A stretch of 36,273 nucleotides of DNA, from positions 1-36,273 of the IMG/VR virus record IMGVR_UViG_3300021964_000209; one strand, 5' to 3'. The DNA is from a virus. This document shows positions 1-7,700 of the stretch, piece after piece (within the stretch, counting starts at the first letter, position 1; each line of letters opens with the position of its first letter). The notes under the pieces are model-generated. The model was not told the DNA's origin. It saw only the letters and a list, made by a program, of their open reading frames with translations, and made no database searches. The translations under genes were made by a program, and so were the position numbers.

Positions 1-491
1 AAACCACCAAGCAAATCATCTTCATCAGTTTCGATAGTGATGTTTACTCGAATAAGTTCTTTTTTAAGTTTAGCACAAACTTGTTCTACCATTAATGTTT
101 TACCATTACCTGATAGACCAGTGATAAAGATAGGATAGAACATCCCAGACTTGACAACTTTCTCAATCAGGGAAAAATTACCCCAAGAGACAAACCCCTC
201 AAATTTAGCAGGAACTAGATTTTGTTTTTCCATATTAGTAGCAACCAGATTGACTACTGATGCTTCTGCATTAACAGGAGCCGCAGTAATAGGAGCGACA
301 GGAGCGACACTCTCACTAGGTAATTTATATGAATTATAACCAACAGAACATGATTTACGAAACCATGTTGGATATGGAATTTTTGCTTTTGCAGCTGCTT
401 CCTTGGTCATAGATTTTGTTAGGACTGCACCATCACCAAACATCTCAGTGGCGGTATCAACAAACAGTTTTTTTCGTGGTGACAAATTCAT
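1..491 (-). CDS. cobS: CobS-type AAA+ ATPase (MoxR-like), 5' part only
   Basis: N-terminal 163 residues of an AAA+ ATPase; the rest lies beyond the window's left edge. A P-loop GLSGNGKT is seen at residues 125-132, followed by the basic stretch KLKKEL. The N-terminal 60 residues (KKLFVDTATEMFGDG, later YPTWF) resemble the N-terminal domain of the phage CobS proteins common in marine T4-like viruses. I chose ATG at 491 because AAAGGA lies six bases before it; in-frame ATGs at 497, 512 and 515 are possible. The gene follows the VWA-domain gene by about 65 bases and has its own promoter in that gap. Bacterial CobS is the ATPase of cobaltochelatase (with CobT and CobN), so phage copies are often called cobalamin genes. 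With a VWA/HExxH partner next door, a MoxR/VWA chaperone-type role is equally possible. Confidence 0.85.
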   Translation of the reverse strand, partial: MNLSPRKKLFVDTATEMFGDGAVLTKSMTKEAAAKAKIPYPTWFRKSCSVGYNSYKLPSESVAPVAPITAAPVNAEASVVNLVATNMEKQNLVPAKFEGFVSWGNFSLIEKVVKSGMFYPIFITGLSGNGKTLMVEQVCAKLKKELIRVNITIETDEDDLLGG

Positions 492-521
492 AGTCATTCC
501 TTTATTTTTCATCATATATAC

Positions 522-550
522 ATGCTAACATGGCAGCCAAGGTTTGTCAA
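522..550 (-). promoter_or_regulatory. Sigma-70-like promoter P1 for the cobS-type gene
   Basis: Reading on the minus strand, TTGACA (545-550) is followed after exactly 17 bases by TAGCAT (522-527). The spacer carries CTTGGC at the same position as in two related promoters at 2769-2797 and 2846-2874. Transcription would begin near 515, just where ATGATGAAAAATAAA begins. Confidence 0.7.
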
Positions 551-557
551 GGCAAAT

Positions 558-2762
558 CTAAGCCACCAGTTTAACAAATTTGTTTAACAATTGGCGACTT
601 GAGATTTTACCTTTCATGGATTTACCAAATGCAGATTTTAGTTTTGCTTTTGACGCACCAGTGAGTTCATCACTCAATCCACCATTTTCAACTTGGAGAT
701 TGTTACCGCCTGGCAAAATGTAATATTCATCATAACCAGCAGAAGTAATTGCAAGGTATTTGTTTTTATTGACAAACTTAACTTCATCCACAACATCCCA
801 AATTGATTTATCTAAAAGGTCAGCTATTATTCTTTTATCAACTCTACCTGACTTTCCATTTCCAGCGATAAAGAAACCAACTAGATTCATTCCATTAACA
901 CGATCTTTTAAAATCTTTAATAGTTGATTAGTCATATCAGAACCGCGTCTATCTTCGACCACATAAGTTTTTCTTGTTTTTTTATCTGTAAAGATTATTT
1001 CATTGCGGCCACCAGAACTGTTATAAGACCCCAAACGAATTGTAGATTGTTCGTGTTCATTTTTATCTGCGTTAAATTTTAAATCATAAACATAACGAGT
1101 TCCATTTGACTCACCATCAGTCAGAAAAATTGTATTAACTTTCTGAACACCAGTATCTTTTTTAAACTTAGGAACGATATCCATCATTGCAATGATTGCT
1201 TCATTTAATGGTGTACTACTAAGATCCAATATTCTTGGTTGCGAAATTCGATATATGTATTTAAAGTTACGACTGTAAGAAGGAGCGTGTACTTGTGAAA
1301 CCATGTATAGAGCGTGCATCATTTCAATTTCTTCATCAACTTTCATTTTACTAGAAAAGAAGTTTAGAAGTTTCATATTGTTTAATCTCAAATCACCAGA
1401 TTTGAATGGTAACAAATTAGAAGAATAATCAGCATACGCAGATTGGTCTGGAAACGATAAAGCTGAACTTGAATTTGAAAACGCATAAACCTCAAAAGGA
1501 ATTTGAGTTCTGCGACAAAACCATATCAAATTAAATAACTGTTGTAATGTACCACTTAGGTTGTTGTACATTGAACCGCTCCAATCGACAACCATAACCA
1601 TACCATGATTAGTAGCGCCTGGCAATGTAGTGACTTTTTTGAATAAGTCCTCATTGTATTTGTAAGTGTGTAACCGATTCATATCAAGAGAACCAGTTTT
1701 AGAAACCGCAGCCCGAGCATACTGGTCAGCAGATTTCTTCATTTCAAATTCTTTGACCATGTAAGCGACAGTCTTTTTAGAATCTGTTTTCATATCAACA
1801 ATAGTTTTTTTAGTGGATGTATAATATTCAGAACTAAGTTCATCAGAATAAGTTTTACGACACTCATTAAGAATTTTATCATACCCTATAATAACATCCT
1901 CACTAGGGATACTTGGAATATTTGCATACACGCGATCACTAGCTTTCCCATCAATCAACTTTTCAATTGCATTGTTGGTATCAGTATCAGTAGTTGCTTC
2001 TGGTTCTGATTTATTAGTAACATCATTTGAGTCAGATTGTATAGAATCATCATCTGAATCTTTTTCCTCATCGTCAGCAGAACCACTATTACTTGGTGAA
2101 AGTTCTTCTTCGTCTTCCTGACTTTTTTCACTAGATGAAGTGTCAGAATTCATATCATCAAATTCATCAGATTCACTAGTATCTTCTGAAGAGCTTTCAC
2201 TAGATTGTTGTTGTTCTTCTTCTTGATCTTGCATAAATTTGTAAAGTTCTTCAGCAAGGTTAAGAACATCGTCAGAAGTTTTACACTCAGAAACTTTTTT
2301 AACCCAAACTTTTTCCTCATCAGAAAATTCAACTTTCTGTTTTTTGAAAAATAAGTTAATGCGATCAATCAAATTTAATTCAGAAACATCACGATCATTT
2401 AGACTAAAAAAATCTTGTTTAGTTAGGTCACGATACCCACGATTGAATACTGCGACAGAACCGCGATAGCGTTCCTGTACCATGCGTTCAATACGAGCAT
2501 CCTCAATAATGTTTACAAACGAGTGATTAATTTTTCTTGATTGTGCTTGTTCTAACATATCAAGAGGTGTCCAAAGTGCATGAGCAATCTCATGACAGAC
2601 CATCAAATCTTCTATGTCAGCTGTCATCAATTCATCATTCCAGATGGGCAGACCCAACTCGCGTGTTTTAGGATTGAAATATGCTGTTTCCATTTTTTTG
2701 TAAACAACGAAGATATCCTCTTCAGCGAGGAGTTTTGCAATTATTGATTTATTTTTCATCAT
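558..2762 (-). CDS. VWA-domain protein with HExxH motif (CobT-like partner of the AAA+ ATPase)
   Basis: A 734-residue protein in three parts. The N-terminal region holds HEIAH at residues 57-61, the zinc-binding HExxH pattern of metallopeptidases. Residues about 170-265 are a low-complexity linker rich in Asp, Glu and Ser. The C-terminal half is a von Willebrand A domain with the metal-site motif DWSGS (393-397) and a later FLTDGES. An acidic middle and a C-terminal VWA domain is the build of CobT, and marine T4-like phages often carry such a gene beside cobS. Neighbour and shared promoter type suggest the product works with the ATPase downstream, as in MoxR/VWA pairs that remodel or insert metal into a target complex; that role is inferred. 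The start at 2762 has no ribosome site and lies about where the promoter's transcript should begin, so the mRNA may be leaderless. ATG at 2759 is equally possible. Confidence 0.85.
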   Translation of the reverse strand: MMKNKSIIAKLLAEEDIFVVYKKMETAYFNPKTRELGLPIWNDELMTADIEDLMVCHEIAHALWTPLDMLEQAQSRKINHSFVNIIEDARIERMVQERYRGSVAVFNRGYRDLTKQDFFSLNDRDVSELNLIDRINLFFKKQKVEFSDEEKVWVKKVSECKTSDDVLNLAEELYKFMQDQEEEQQQSSESSSEDTSESDEFDDMNSDTSSSEKSQEDEEELSPSNSGSADDEEKDSDDDSIQSDSNDVTNKSEPEATTDTDTNNAIEKLIDGKASDRVYANIPSIPSEDVIIGYDKILNECRKTYSDELSSEYYTSTKKTIVDMKTDSKKTVAYMVKEFEMKKSADQYARAAVSKTGSLDMNRLHTYKYNEDLFKKVTTLPGATNHGMVMVVDWSGSMYNNLSGTLQQLFNLIWFCRRTQIPFEVYAFSNSSSALSFPDQSAYADYSSNLLPFKSGDLRLNNMKLLNFFSSKMKVDEEIEMMHALYMVSQVHAPSYSRNFKYIYRISQPRILDLSSTPLNEAIIAMMDIVPKFKKDTGVQKVNTIFLTDGESNGTRYVYDLKFNADKNEHEQSTIRLGSYNSSGGRNEIIFTDKKTRKTYVVEDRRGSDMTNQLLKILKDRVNGMNLVGFFIAGNGKSGRVDKRIIADLLDKSIWDVVDEVKFVNKNKYLAITSAGYDEYYILPGGNNLQVENGGLSDELTGASKAKLKSAFGKSMKGKISSRQLLNKFVKLVA

Positions 2763-2768
2763 TTATAT

Positions 2769-2797
2769 ATGCTACCATGTAAGCCAAGTATTGTCAA
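2769..2797 (-). promoter_or_regulatory. Sigma-70-like promoter P2 for the VWA gene
   Basis: Minus-strand TTGACA (2792-2797), 17-base spacer containing CTTGGC, then TAGCAT (2769-2774). The expected start of transcription is at about 2762, which coincides with the ATG of the VWA gene. Just downstream of the -10 box the DNA also reads TATAAATG, one base from the late-promoter box. Confidence 0.7.
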
Positions 2798-2845
2798 CAA
2801 AAATTTTTATCGTGGGATTTATGTAATTTTTCATTTTATATAGCT

Positions 2846-2874
2846 AGTATAAGGCTTGGGCCAAGATTTGTCAA
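2846..2874 (-). promoter_or_regulatory. Sigma-70-like promoter P3, upstream tandem copy
   Basis: Minus-strand TTGACA (2869-2874), 17-base spacer with CTTGGC, then TATACT (2846-2851). It shares the block GATTTGCCTTGACAAA with P1. It lies 77 bases upstream of P2 and is followed within about 12 bases by ATGAAAAAT, the same kind of start as after P1 and P2, here opening a frame of only 20 codons (2772-2834). Confidence 0.65.
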
Positions 2875-2962
2875 GGCAAATCGCCAACCGCAAGTCATTG
2901 ATTTTTAAAACAATTTTAAATTAATTTTGTCATAAAACTGTAATTCTATCTGATATGGAAAG

Positions 2963-2996
2963 TATGTTGTGAACAAAAATATTGCAATGCAACATA
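2963..2996. repeat. Inverted repeat overlapping the plus-strand late promoter
   Basis: TATGTTG (2963-2969) is mirrored by CAACATA (2990-2996), and the right arm runs into the TATAAATA box at 2995-3002. It could be an operator or mRNA-end structure; with seven-base arms in AT-rich DNA, chance is also possible. Confidence 0.3.
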
Positions 2997-3002
2997 TAAA
3001 TA
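2995..3002 (+). promoter_or_regulatory. T4-type late promoter box, plus strand
   Basis: An exact TATAAATA, the sequence recognised by gp55-containing RNA polymerase in T4. The transcript would start at about 3008 and carry a leader of about 35 bases with an AAAAGGAA ribosome site before the ATG at 3043. It points away from the VWA gene, so 2763-3042 is a two-way control region with early-type promoters leftward and a late promoter rightward. Confidence 0.7.
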
Positions 3003-3042
3003 TTTTTGTAGAATAAATCAATTTAACCAAAAGGAAAAAATA

Positions 3043-3216
3043 ATGAAAACCGCTTACCTCGCATCAATTCTCATTGCACTCATAGTGGCTCAAATCATAC
3101 CACTTGCAAGTGAAGAATTTGGATCAGGAGCAGCTAGAACAATTACTAGAGCTAAAAATAACGTAGACGTTGAATCTAAGACCCAACAAGTTTTTGAGAT
3201 TTCTTTGTTACCTTAG
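3043..3216 (+). CDS. Small exported or single-pass membrane protein, late expressed
   Basis: A 57-residue frame on the strand opposite to nearly all other genes. The N-terminus is one Lys followed by a hydrophobic stretch of about 18 residues (AYLASILIALIVAQIIPL), then ASEEFGSG and a polar, basic tail. This fits a signal peptide or a single membrane span. Support for a real gene comes from AAAAGGAA placed about seven bases before the ATG and an exact TATAAATA box 41 bases before it. Its last 41 bases overlap the 3' end of the convergent deformylase gene. I do not recognise the family. Late timing plus a membrane segment would suit a lysis accessory or a membrane-modifying protein, but nothing in the sequence proves either. 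Confidence 0.7.
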   Translation: MKTAYLASILIALIVAQIIPLASEEFGSGAARTITRAKNNVDVESKTQQVFEISLLP

Positions 3217-3694
3217 ACAATCGTTTTTTAGCCATGTCAAGTTTTAATTTACTGACATGATTGGTGAAGTTCGTACCTTCCATATGATCATATTCATGTT
3301 GGAAGATTCGGGCTTCTAAACCAAACATTTGAACTTCGTTCAACTCACCATTCTCATCTTCATATGAGCAGGCTATATCTTTTGACCTTCGAACTTTTAT
3401 CCATAAGCCAGGATATGTCAAACACCCCTCGTCCATGAGAGACTTGTCTTTGCTGTATGATATAATCTTAGGATTAAAACAACCAATGATTTCTTTTTGT
3501 TTAATATCAGAGTACATAACAAACGCACGTTCCATAATACCACATTGATTTGCAGATAGACCAACACCGAAAGAAGATTGCATTGTTTCAATTAAATTTT
3601 CTTTCAGTTCGTTCCTGTCTAAACCCTCACTACATTTTTCAATAGGAACGCTTAGAATAGGATTTGTGTTTTCAATTAGTTTATATACTGACAT
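3176..3694 (-). CDS. def: Peptide deformylase
   Basis: Removes the formyl group from the N-terminal methionine of new proteins in the cytoplasm. All three family motifs are present in the 172-residue protein: GVGLSANQ (43-50), EGCLT with the metal-ligand Cys91, and QHEYDH with His133, catalytic Glu134 and His137. I chose ATG at 3694 (MSVYKLIE) because AGGAA lies about nine bases before it; an upstream start inside gp46 is less likely. The first 14 bases overlap the end of gp46, so the two are translationally linked. Deformylases are known in marine T4-like phages, where they are thought to support host or phage protein turnover during infection. The Thr in EGCLT replaces the more usual Ser. 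Confidence 0.93.
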   Translation of the reverse strand: MSVYKLIENTNPILSVPIEKCSEGLDRNELKENLIETMQSSFGVGLSANQCGIMERAFVMYSDIKQKEIIGCFNPKIISYSKDKSLMDEGCLTYPGLWIKVRRSKDIACSYEDENGELNEVQMFGLEARIFQHEYDHMEGTNFTNHVSKLKLDMAKKRLSKVTKKSQKLVGS

Positions 3695-5390
3695 GACTAA
3701 AGTTCCTATTTTTTTCAAACTTGATTGTACTTCTAAATTTATCAACCAGTATGTCTTGCTTGTGACTAATCACAAACACATTCTCATCACCTAATGTATT
3801 CAGAATTTTTAGAAACTCATCTGTTCCTGTTCCATCAAGTGAGCTGTCGAATATCTCATCTAGAATAAGTAGATTGCAATTTGTTGAGTTTTTCATCTTT
3901 GCAATTGCTCTCCAAGTAAAGAGTAGTGCAAGATCAATACGCATCTTCTCACCTTCACTAAATGATGCGTAGGTAAACTCATCACGATAACGTGACTTTA
4001 TAGTTTCGTCAAAGTTTTCATTCAACGTGAAGTTTACATAAAACTCCATTGATGTTAGATAGGTATTGATTAATTTATTCATCACAGGCAAATACTGTTT
4101 GATAATCTTGGTCTTGATACCAGTGTCCGTCAACATATTTCTTGAAGCTTCACTATATATCTGTTCTTCTCGCAACTTTGATTTTTGCATATCCAAACCA
4201 GATAAAGTTTTCTTTAAATCATTTAACTTATCGTGATCAGTATTATTAACTTCACCAGTATTCAGTTGGTCAATCTCTGATTGCAATGTAGCATTAAATT
4301 TTTCAAGTTGGATAAGAGAACTATTTTCTTTTGCAATATGAACTTCGTTGTCTCGTACTTTAGCACCAATAACATTAATTTCTTTCTGTCGTTCCAAAAC
4401 TTTTTCTAATTCATCTTTTAGTTCTTTCATTCCAGAACTAACTTTGTCTGCTTCACCTTTCTTTTTATCAATCATAGATGATTTAAAAACTTCATCAATA
4501 TGTTGTTGACAGGTTGGGCAATCTTCATTGCTTTCAAAAAATCCAATAAGTCTGGTATGTGTTCTATGTTTTTCTTTTAATTGTGATTGAATATCTTTTA
4601 ACTTGCTATGTTTTGTGTTTATCTTATCACTGTCAGTAATTTGAGCAAGAAGTTCCTGATTGTTTTGAGTGTAAAATTTAATATCAGAATTCTTTTTAAA
4701 TATTTCTTCTTCATTGTTACTCATTAAAGAAGTCTTTTCTTTTATAAGCTTTTCTTTGTGCATAAACATTTCATCAATATATTTTTCTTGAAGAGTAATT
4801 TTTTCTTCTGTCAAATTATATTGATAATCTATATCACGAATATCATCAGAAATAGTTTTAAGTTTTTGTTTGAGAAGCATATTCATCAAAGAGAAAATTT
4901 GAATGTCAAGAATTTCTTCAACAACCTCTCGGCGGTGTCTAGCTTTTAACTGCATAAAAGGAATAAAGGTAGATGAACCTAGAATAACAACTTGTGTAAA
5001 ACTGCGATAGTTTAGTTTAAGAATTTGTTGTTCAAGATACTTTTGATAGTCTCTCGCATTTGCATCTTGATTGTACATTTTGTCGTTGATGTAAATCTCA
5101 AACACGTTAGGCTTGATACCACGAACAACTTTCACTTTTTTAGAACCAATTCTAAATTCAACTTCTACTAATCCACCAGTACCATTGACAGAGTTTAACA
5201 GCTGTCCCTTGTTGATGTTGCGAAATGGTTTACCAAATAAACCAAAACACAGTGCATCAAGAATAGTAGATTTACCAGAACCATTCTCACCAATAATTAA
5301 TGTGGTAGAATTCCTATCTAACTGTATCTCGGTAAAGTTATTGCCAGTTGACAGGAAGTTTTTCCACTTCACAGTCTCAAAGTGTATCAT
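3681..5390 (-). CDS. gp46: gp46-like recombination endonuclease subunit (SbcC/Rad50 family)
   Basis: A 569-residue SMC-type ATPase that, with gp47, trims DNA ends for recombination-dependent replication and helps degrade host DNA. Walker A GENGSGKST is at 34-42. Long coiled-coil arms surround the zinc hook CPTC (Cys291, Cys294). The ABC signature SEGEK begins at 478, and Walker B LLILDE ends with Asp511-Glu512. The length is close to T4 gp46 (about 560 residues). It lies four bases after the small gene at 5394-5612, which in turn follows gp47, so the subunits are made from one transcript. Confidence 0.95.
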   Translation of the reverse strand: MIHFETVKWKNFLSTGNNFTEIQLDRNSTTLIIGENGSGKSTILDALCFGLFGKPFRNINKGQLLNSVNGTGGLVEVEFRIGSKKVKVVRGIKPNVFEIYINDKMYNQDANARDYQKYLEQQILKLNYRSFTQVVILGSSTFIPFMQLKARHRREVVEEILDIQIFSLMNMLLKQKLKTISDDIRDIDYQYNLTEEKITLQEKYIDEMFMHKEKLIKEKTSLMSNNEEEIFKKNSDIKFYTQNNQELLAQITDSDKINTKHSKLKDIQSQLKEKHRTHTRLIGFFESNEDCPTCQQHIDEVFKSSMIDKKKGEADKVSSGMKELKDELEKVLERQKEINVIGAKVRDNEVHIAKENSSLIQLEKFNATLQSEIDQLNTGEVNNTDHDKLNDLKKTLSGLDMQKSKLREEQIYSEASRNMLTDTGIKTKIIKQYLPVMNKLINTYLTSMEFYVNFTLNENFDETIKSRYRDEFTYASFSEGEKMRIDLALLFTWRAIAKMKNSTNCNLLILDEIFDSSLDGTGTDEFLKILNTLGDENVFVISHKQDILVDKFRSTIKFEKNRNFSHVSI

Positions 5391-5393
5391 TAT

Positions 5394-5612
5394 TTAATCA
5401 ATAAATCTCTGTGTTCCGTTATCCCATTGATCCAATACGTTAAGTTTATCTTGAGCATCAGCAATCAATTCCATTTGTTCATCAACTGCTTGAACAACGT
5501 CAGGATGTTCTCCAATACCAGCTGCATTGTTAATGTAAACTTGTACGTTTGCTCTGGCAACTGCAATGTCACCTTCGTATTTTTTTCTAAGTGCTTCTAA
5601 AATGAAACTCAT
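5394..5612 (-). CDS. Conserved small protein between gp47 and gp46
   Basis: A 72-residue, mostly helical and acidic protein starting MSFILEALRKKYEGD. I do not know its function. The ATG at 5612 is preferred over GTG at 5627 because GGGAGA sits about six bases before it. Its ATG lies just after the gp47 stop and its stop lies three bases before the gp46 start, so it is made together with both halves of the nuclease. Small genes in this position occur in other marine T4-like phages. An accessory role for the gp46/47 complex is a guess from position only. Confidence 0.8.
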   Translation of the reverse strand: MSFILEALRKKYEGDIAVARANVQVYINNAAGIGEHPDVVQAVDEQMELIADAQDKLNVLDQWDNGTQRFID

Positions 5613-5623
5613 AATTATCTCCC

Positions 5624-6679
5624 TCACATCTCTAAATCTTGTGCTTCTGTGTAAAGCGCTCTCATTGTATTTTTAAGTCTATCTTTACTTAGTGTAACAT
5701 CTAACTGGTCAATATATTTTTCCAGTAATGTCATTGTATCTTCTGTATTTTCTACAATATCATCTGATACATTCTCAGCATCTAACTCTGAGAAATCTTC
5801 TATGATTTTAACTTCGTATGCATCTGCTAAGAGAAGTCTGTCTACAAACTTGTCAAAATTATATAAATCTTTTTTATTTACAACAACCAATTTTACATAT
5901 TGATCTTTGTATTGTGTTACATCGTGTTTAGTATAATCCTCTTGCGTATCATCATAATATATCTTTTTAAATAATGTGTACGGATTAACTATGCGTTCTA
6001 GCTCTCTTGTACTTGTATCAAAGATATGAAAACCTTTCGGGTCTTGAAAATCATTCCAGTAAATTTCATAGGGCGTGCCTAGATAATATATTTGACCATC
6101 GTCAGACTTGTGATGAAAGTGTCCACTAAACACAGTATCAAATCTTCTAAACAACTCTCTATCCCAACCACCTTCTGCAAACTGGCCACGATGCATTTCA
6201 AAACCATTGATTTCTAAATGTCCAAACAAAATATCTGACTTTGCAGTATTTAAAACATTCACAGATTCATCATAGTTATTAGCATTAATCCAAGGCATAA
6301 ACACAATATCAGTTCCATCAAAATTTACAACCTCCGGCCCAGTATATATTTTAAATTTGTCTTTACCAACCAGCTCTTCCATTGAATTAACTTCGTTGGT
6401 ATTTTTGTAGTAAGTGTCGTGGTTGCCGATAATGATGTGTAAGTCAATACCCAACTCTTTAAATTTATTAATAAATCTTTTACGAAAATCATTTGCAATT
6501 TTAAAACTTATAAACTTGCGTCTGTCAACAACATCACCCATATGGACGCAAGTTGTTATTTCTTTTTCCTTTAGAGTTGGAAAGAAAACATTTTCGTAAA
6601 ACTTATAAAAATATTCATTAAAATTTAGATTGTCATTCCTAGCACCAAAATGGGTGTCAGTTATAATCGCAAGCTTCAA
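5624..6679 (-). CDS. gp47: gp47-like recombination nuclease subunit (SbcD/Mre11 family)
   Basis: The metallophosphoesterase partner of gp46, 351 residues, close to T4 gp47 (339). The metal-binding motifs are in order: DTH (Asp8, His10), GDVVDRR (Asp49), GNHD (86-88), GHLE with His154, and GHFHH with His187 and His189. It acts as a nuclease on DNA ends in the cytoplasm. It starts two bases after the gp55 stop, placing nuclease and late sigma factor in one unit. Confidence 0.95.
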   Translation of the reverse strand: MKLAIITDTHFGARNDNLNFNEYFYKFYENVFFPTLKEKEITTCVHMGDVVDRRKFISFKIANDFRKRFINKFKELGIDLHIIIGNHDTYYKNTNEVNSMEELVGKDKFKIYTGPEVVNFDGTDIVFMPWINANNYDESVNVLNTAKSDILFGHLEINGFEMHRGQFAEGGWDRELFRRFDTVFSGHFHHKSDDGQIYYLGTPYEIYWNDFQDPKGFHIFDTSTRELERIVNPYTLFKKIYYDDTQEDYTKHDVTQYKDQYVKLVVVNKKDLYNFDKFVDRLLLADAYEVKIIEDFSELDAENVSDDIVENTEDTMTLLEKYIDQLDVTLSKDRLKNTMRALYTEAQDLEM

Positions 6680-6680
6680 A

Positions 6681-7277
6681 TCAATTATATCCTTTGTCTG
6701 CTACTGTATCCTCTTCTTCTTTTTCCATAAAAGTTTCAAGACCTTTAGCTTTTACTTTAGTTTTATTCTTAGGTTTGTATACATCTTCGTCTGGTAACAT
6801 TATATTTGGATCAAATCCTTGTACAACATATTTGTTAGTGTCACCTTCATTAACTGTCCAAGATTCATAACTAACACTTTCAATCATTTTGTTTCTAACG
6901 TGAGTTTGTTTTTTCTCTTTTGCAATCCTACGAAGAAAGGCATAGTAAATAATTTGTGTGAAGTAAGCAAAAGGATTCTTTGATTTTTCTGGATCAAAAT
7001 TACCACAATACTGTAAACAGTTTTCAATACCATCAGCAATCATTTCATCTCTGTAAGTGTAGTTTATAAAGTTTGGTCTATATGATAAGTGAGTTGCAAT
7101 CTTTAAAAAACATTCACCAATATAATTAGTTATTGGAGGTCTAACTTTGTCCTCTTTAGGTAAATCTTTTTGTTCTTCTTCTGCTATTTTACACTTATTT
7201 TTCCAATCGGTTATGGCTTGAAGAAAAACTTTATTATCTACGTAATGTTCTCCTTTTGCCTTTTTACCTTTTGCCAT
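6681..7277 (-). CDS. gp55: gp55-like RNA polymerase sigma factor for late transcription
   Basis: A 198-residue protein matching T4 gp55 in size and pattern. The central part has the sigma-2-like helices: YRDEMIADGIENCLQYCGNFD, then NPFAYFTQIIYYAFLRRIAKEKK. The latter resembles the core-binding and -10-reading helices of sigma factors. In T4, gp55 directs host core polymerase to TATAAATA boxes together with gp33 and the sliding clamp. Many such boxes are present in this window. The N-terminus and C-terminus are lysine- and acid-rich. AAAGGAATTGAA precedes the ATG. Confidence 0.92.
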   Translation of the reverse strand: MAKGKKAKGEHYVDNKVFLQAITDWKNKCKIAEEEQKDLPKEDKVRPPITNYIGECFLKIATHLSYRPNFINYTYRDEMIADGIENCLQYCGNFDPEKSKNPFAYFTQIIYYAFLRRIAKEKKQTHVRNKMIESVSYESWTVNEGDTNKYVVQGFDPNIMLPDEDVYKPKNKTKVKAKGLETFMEKEEEDTVADKGYN

Positions 7278-7308
7278 TTCAATTCCTTTTTTTTCAATTG
7301 AAGATATA

Positions 7309-7674
7309 CTATACCAAATCAGACAAGCTTTGTCCAGTATCTTTCTCTATTTTCTTTCTAGCATAATATGCCTTATTATATTTCTTCATATATGTTTTAT
7401 TATATTCCTTCTTATATGCGCTATACTCTGGTGTTTGTTGATATGCCTTATTATATTCCTTCTTCCATGCCTTATGCTCTGGTGTTTGACTACGTTTCTT
7501 TTTATATGCCTTCATATCATATGTAACACCACCTTTCCACATCGGATTATTCTCACCAGAGTTTAAGTTGCTCGCACTTTCTGCTATCAACTCATCTTTA
7601 CTTATCTCAAGCGTATCCCTTAGGCTTGGAAACATAATATCACATTCTTCTTGGGTTGTTATATAAATAGACAT
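7309..7674 (-). CDS. Tyr/Lys-repeat protein with a NUMOD3-like motif
   Basis: A 121-residue protein of unknown role. Residues about 39-49 read SGENNPMWKGG, similar to the NUMOD3 DNA-binding motif found next to the catalytic domain of homing endonucleases. After it come two 17-residue repeats beginning QTPE and containing KKEYNK, then a partial third. No GIY-YIG or HNH catalytic residues are visible. It could be a DNA-binding protein, or the leftover of a homing endonuclease. The ATG at 7674 has AAAGGAG about nine bases upstream and a late-promoter box at 7734-7741. It lies between the Sm-like gene and gp55. Confidence 0.75.
   Translation of the reverse strand: MSIYITTQEECDIMFPSLRDTLEISKDELIAESASNLNSGENNPMWKGGVTYDMKAYKKKRSQTPEHKAWKKEYNKAYQQTPEYSAYKKEYNKTYMKKYNKAYYARKKIEKDTGQSLSDLV
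7387..7488 (-). repeat. Tandem 51-bp coding repeat (two full units)
   Basis: Two adjacent 51-base units (7438-7488 and 7387-7437) each encode a 17-residue unit starting QTPE and containing KEYNK. TTATTATATTCCTTCTT recurs with exactly this period. A partial third unit (KKYNKAY) follows. Confidence 0.8.
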
Positions 7675-7700
7675 TGCTGATACTCCTTTACAGTATTAGA

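Noticed and set aside
151-339. Short plus-strand open frame opposite the cobS-type gene.
   Set aside because: It has no start signal and lies antisense to the conserved P-loop region.
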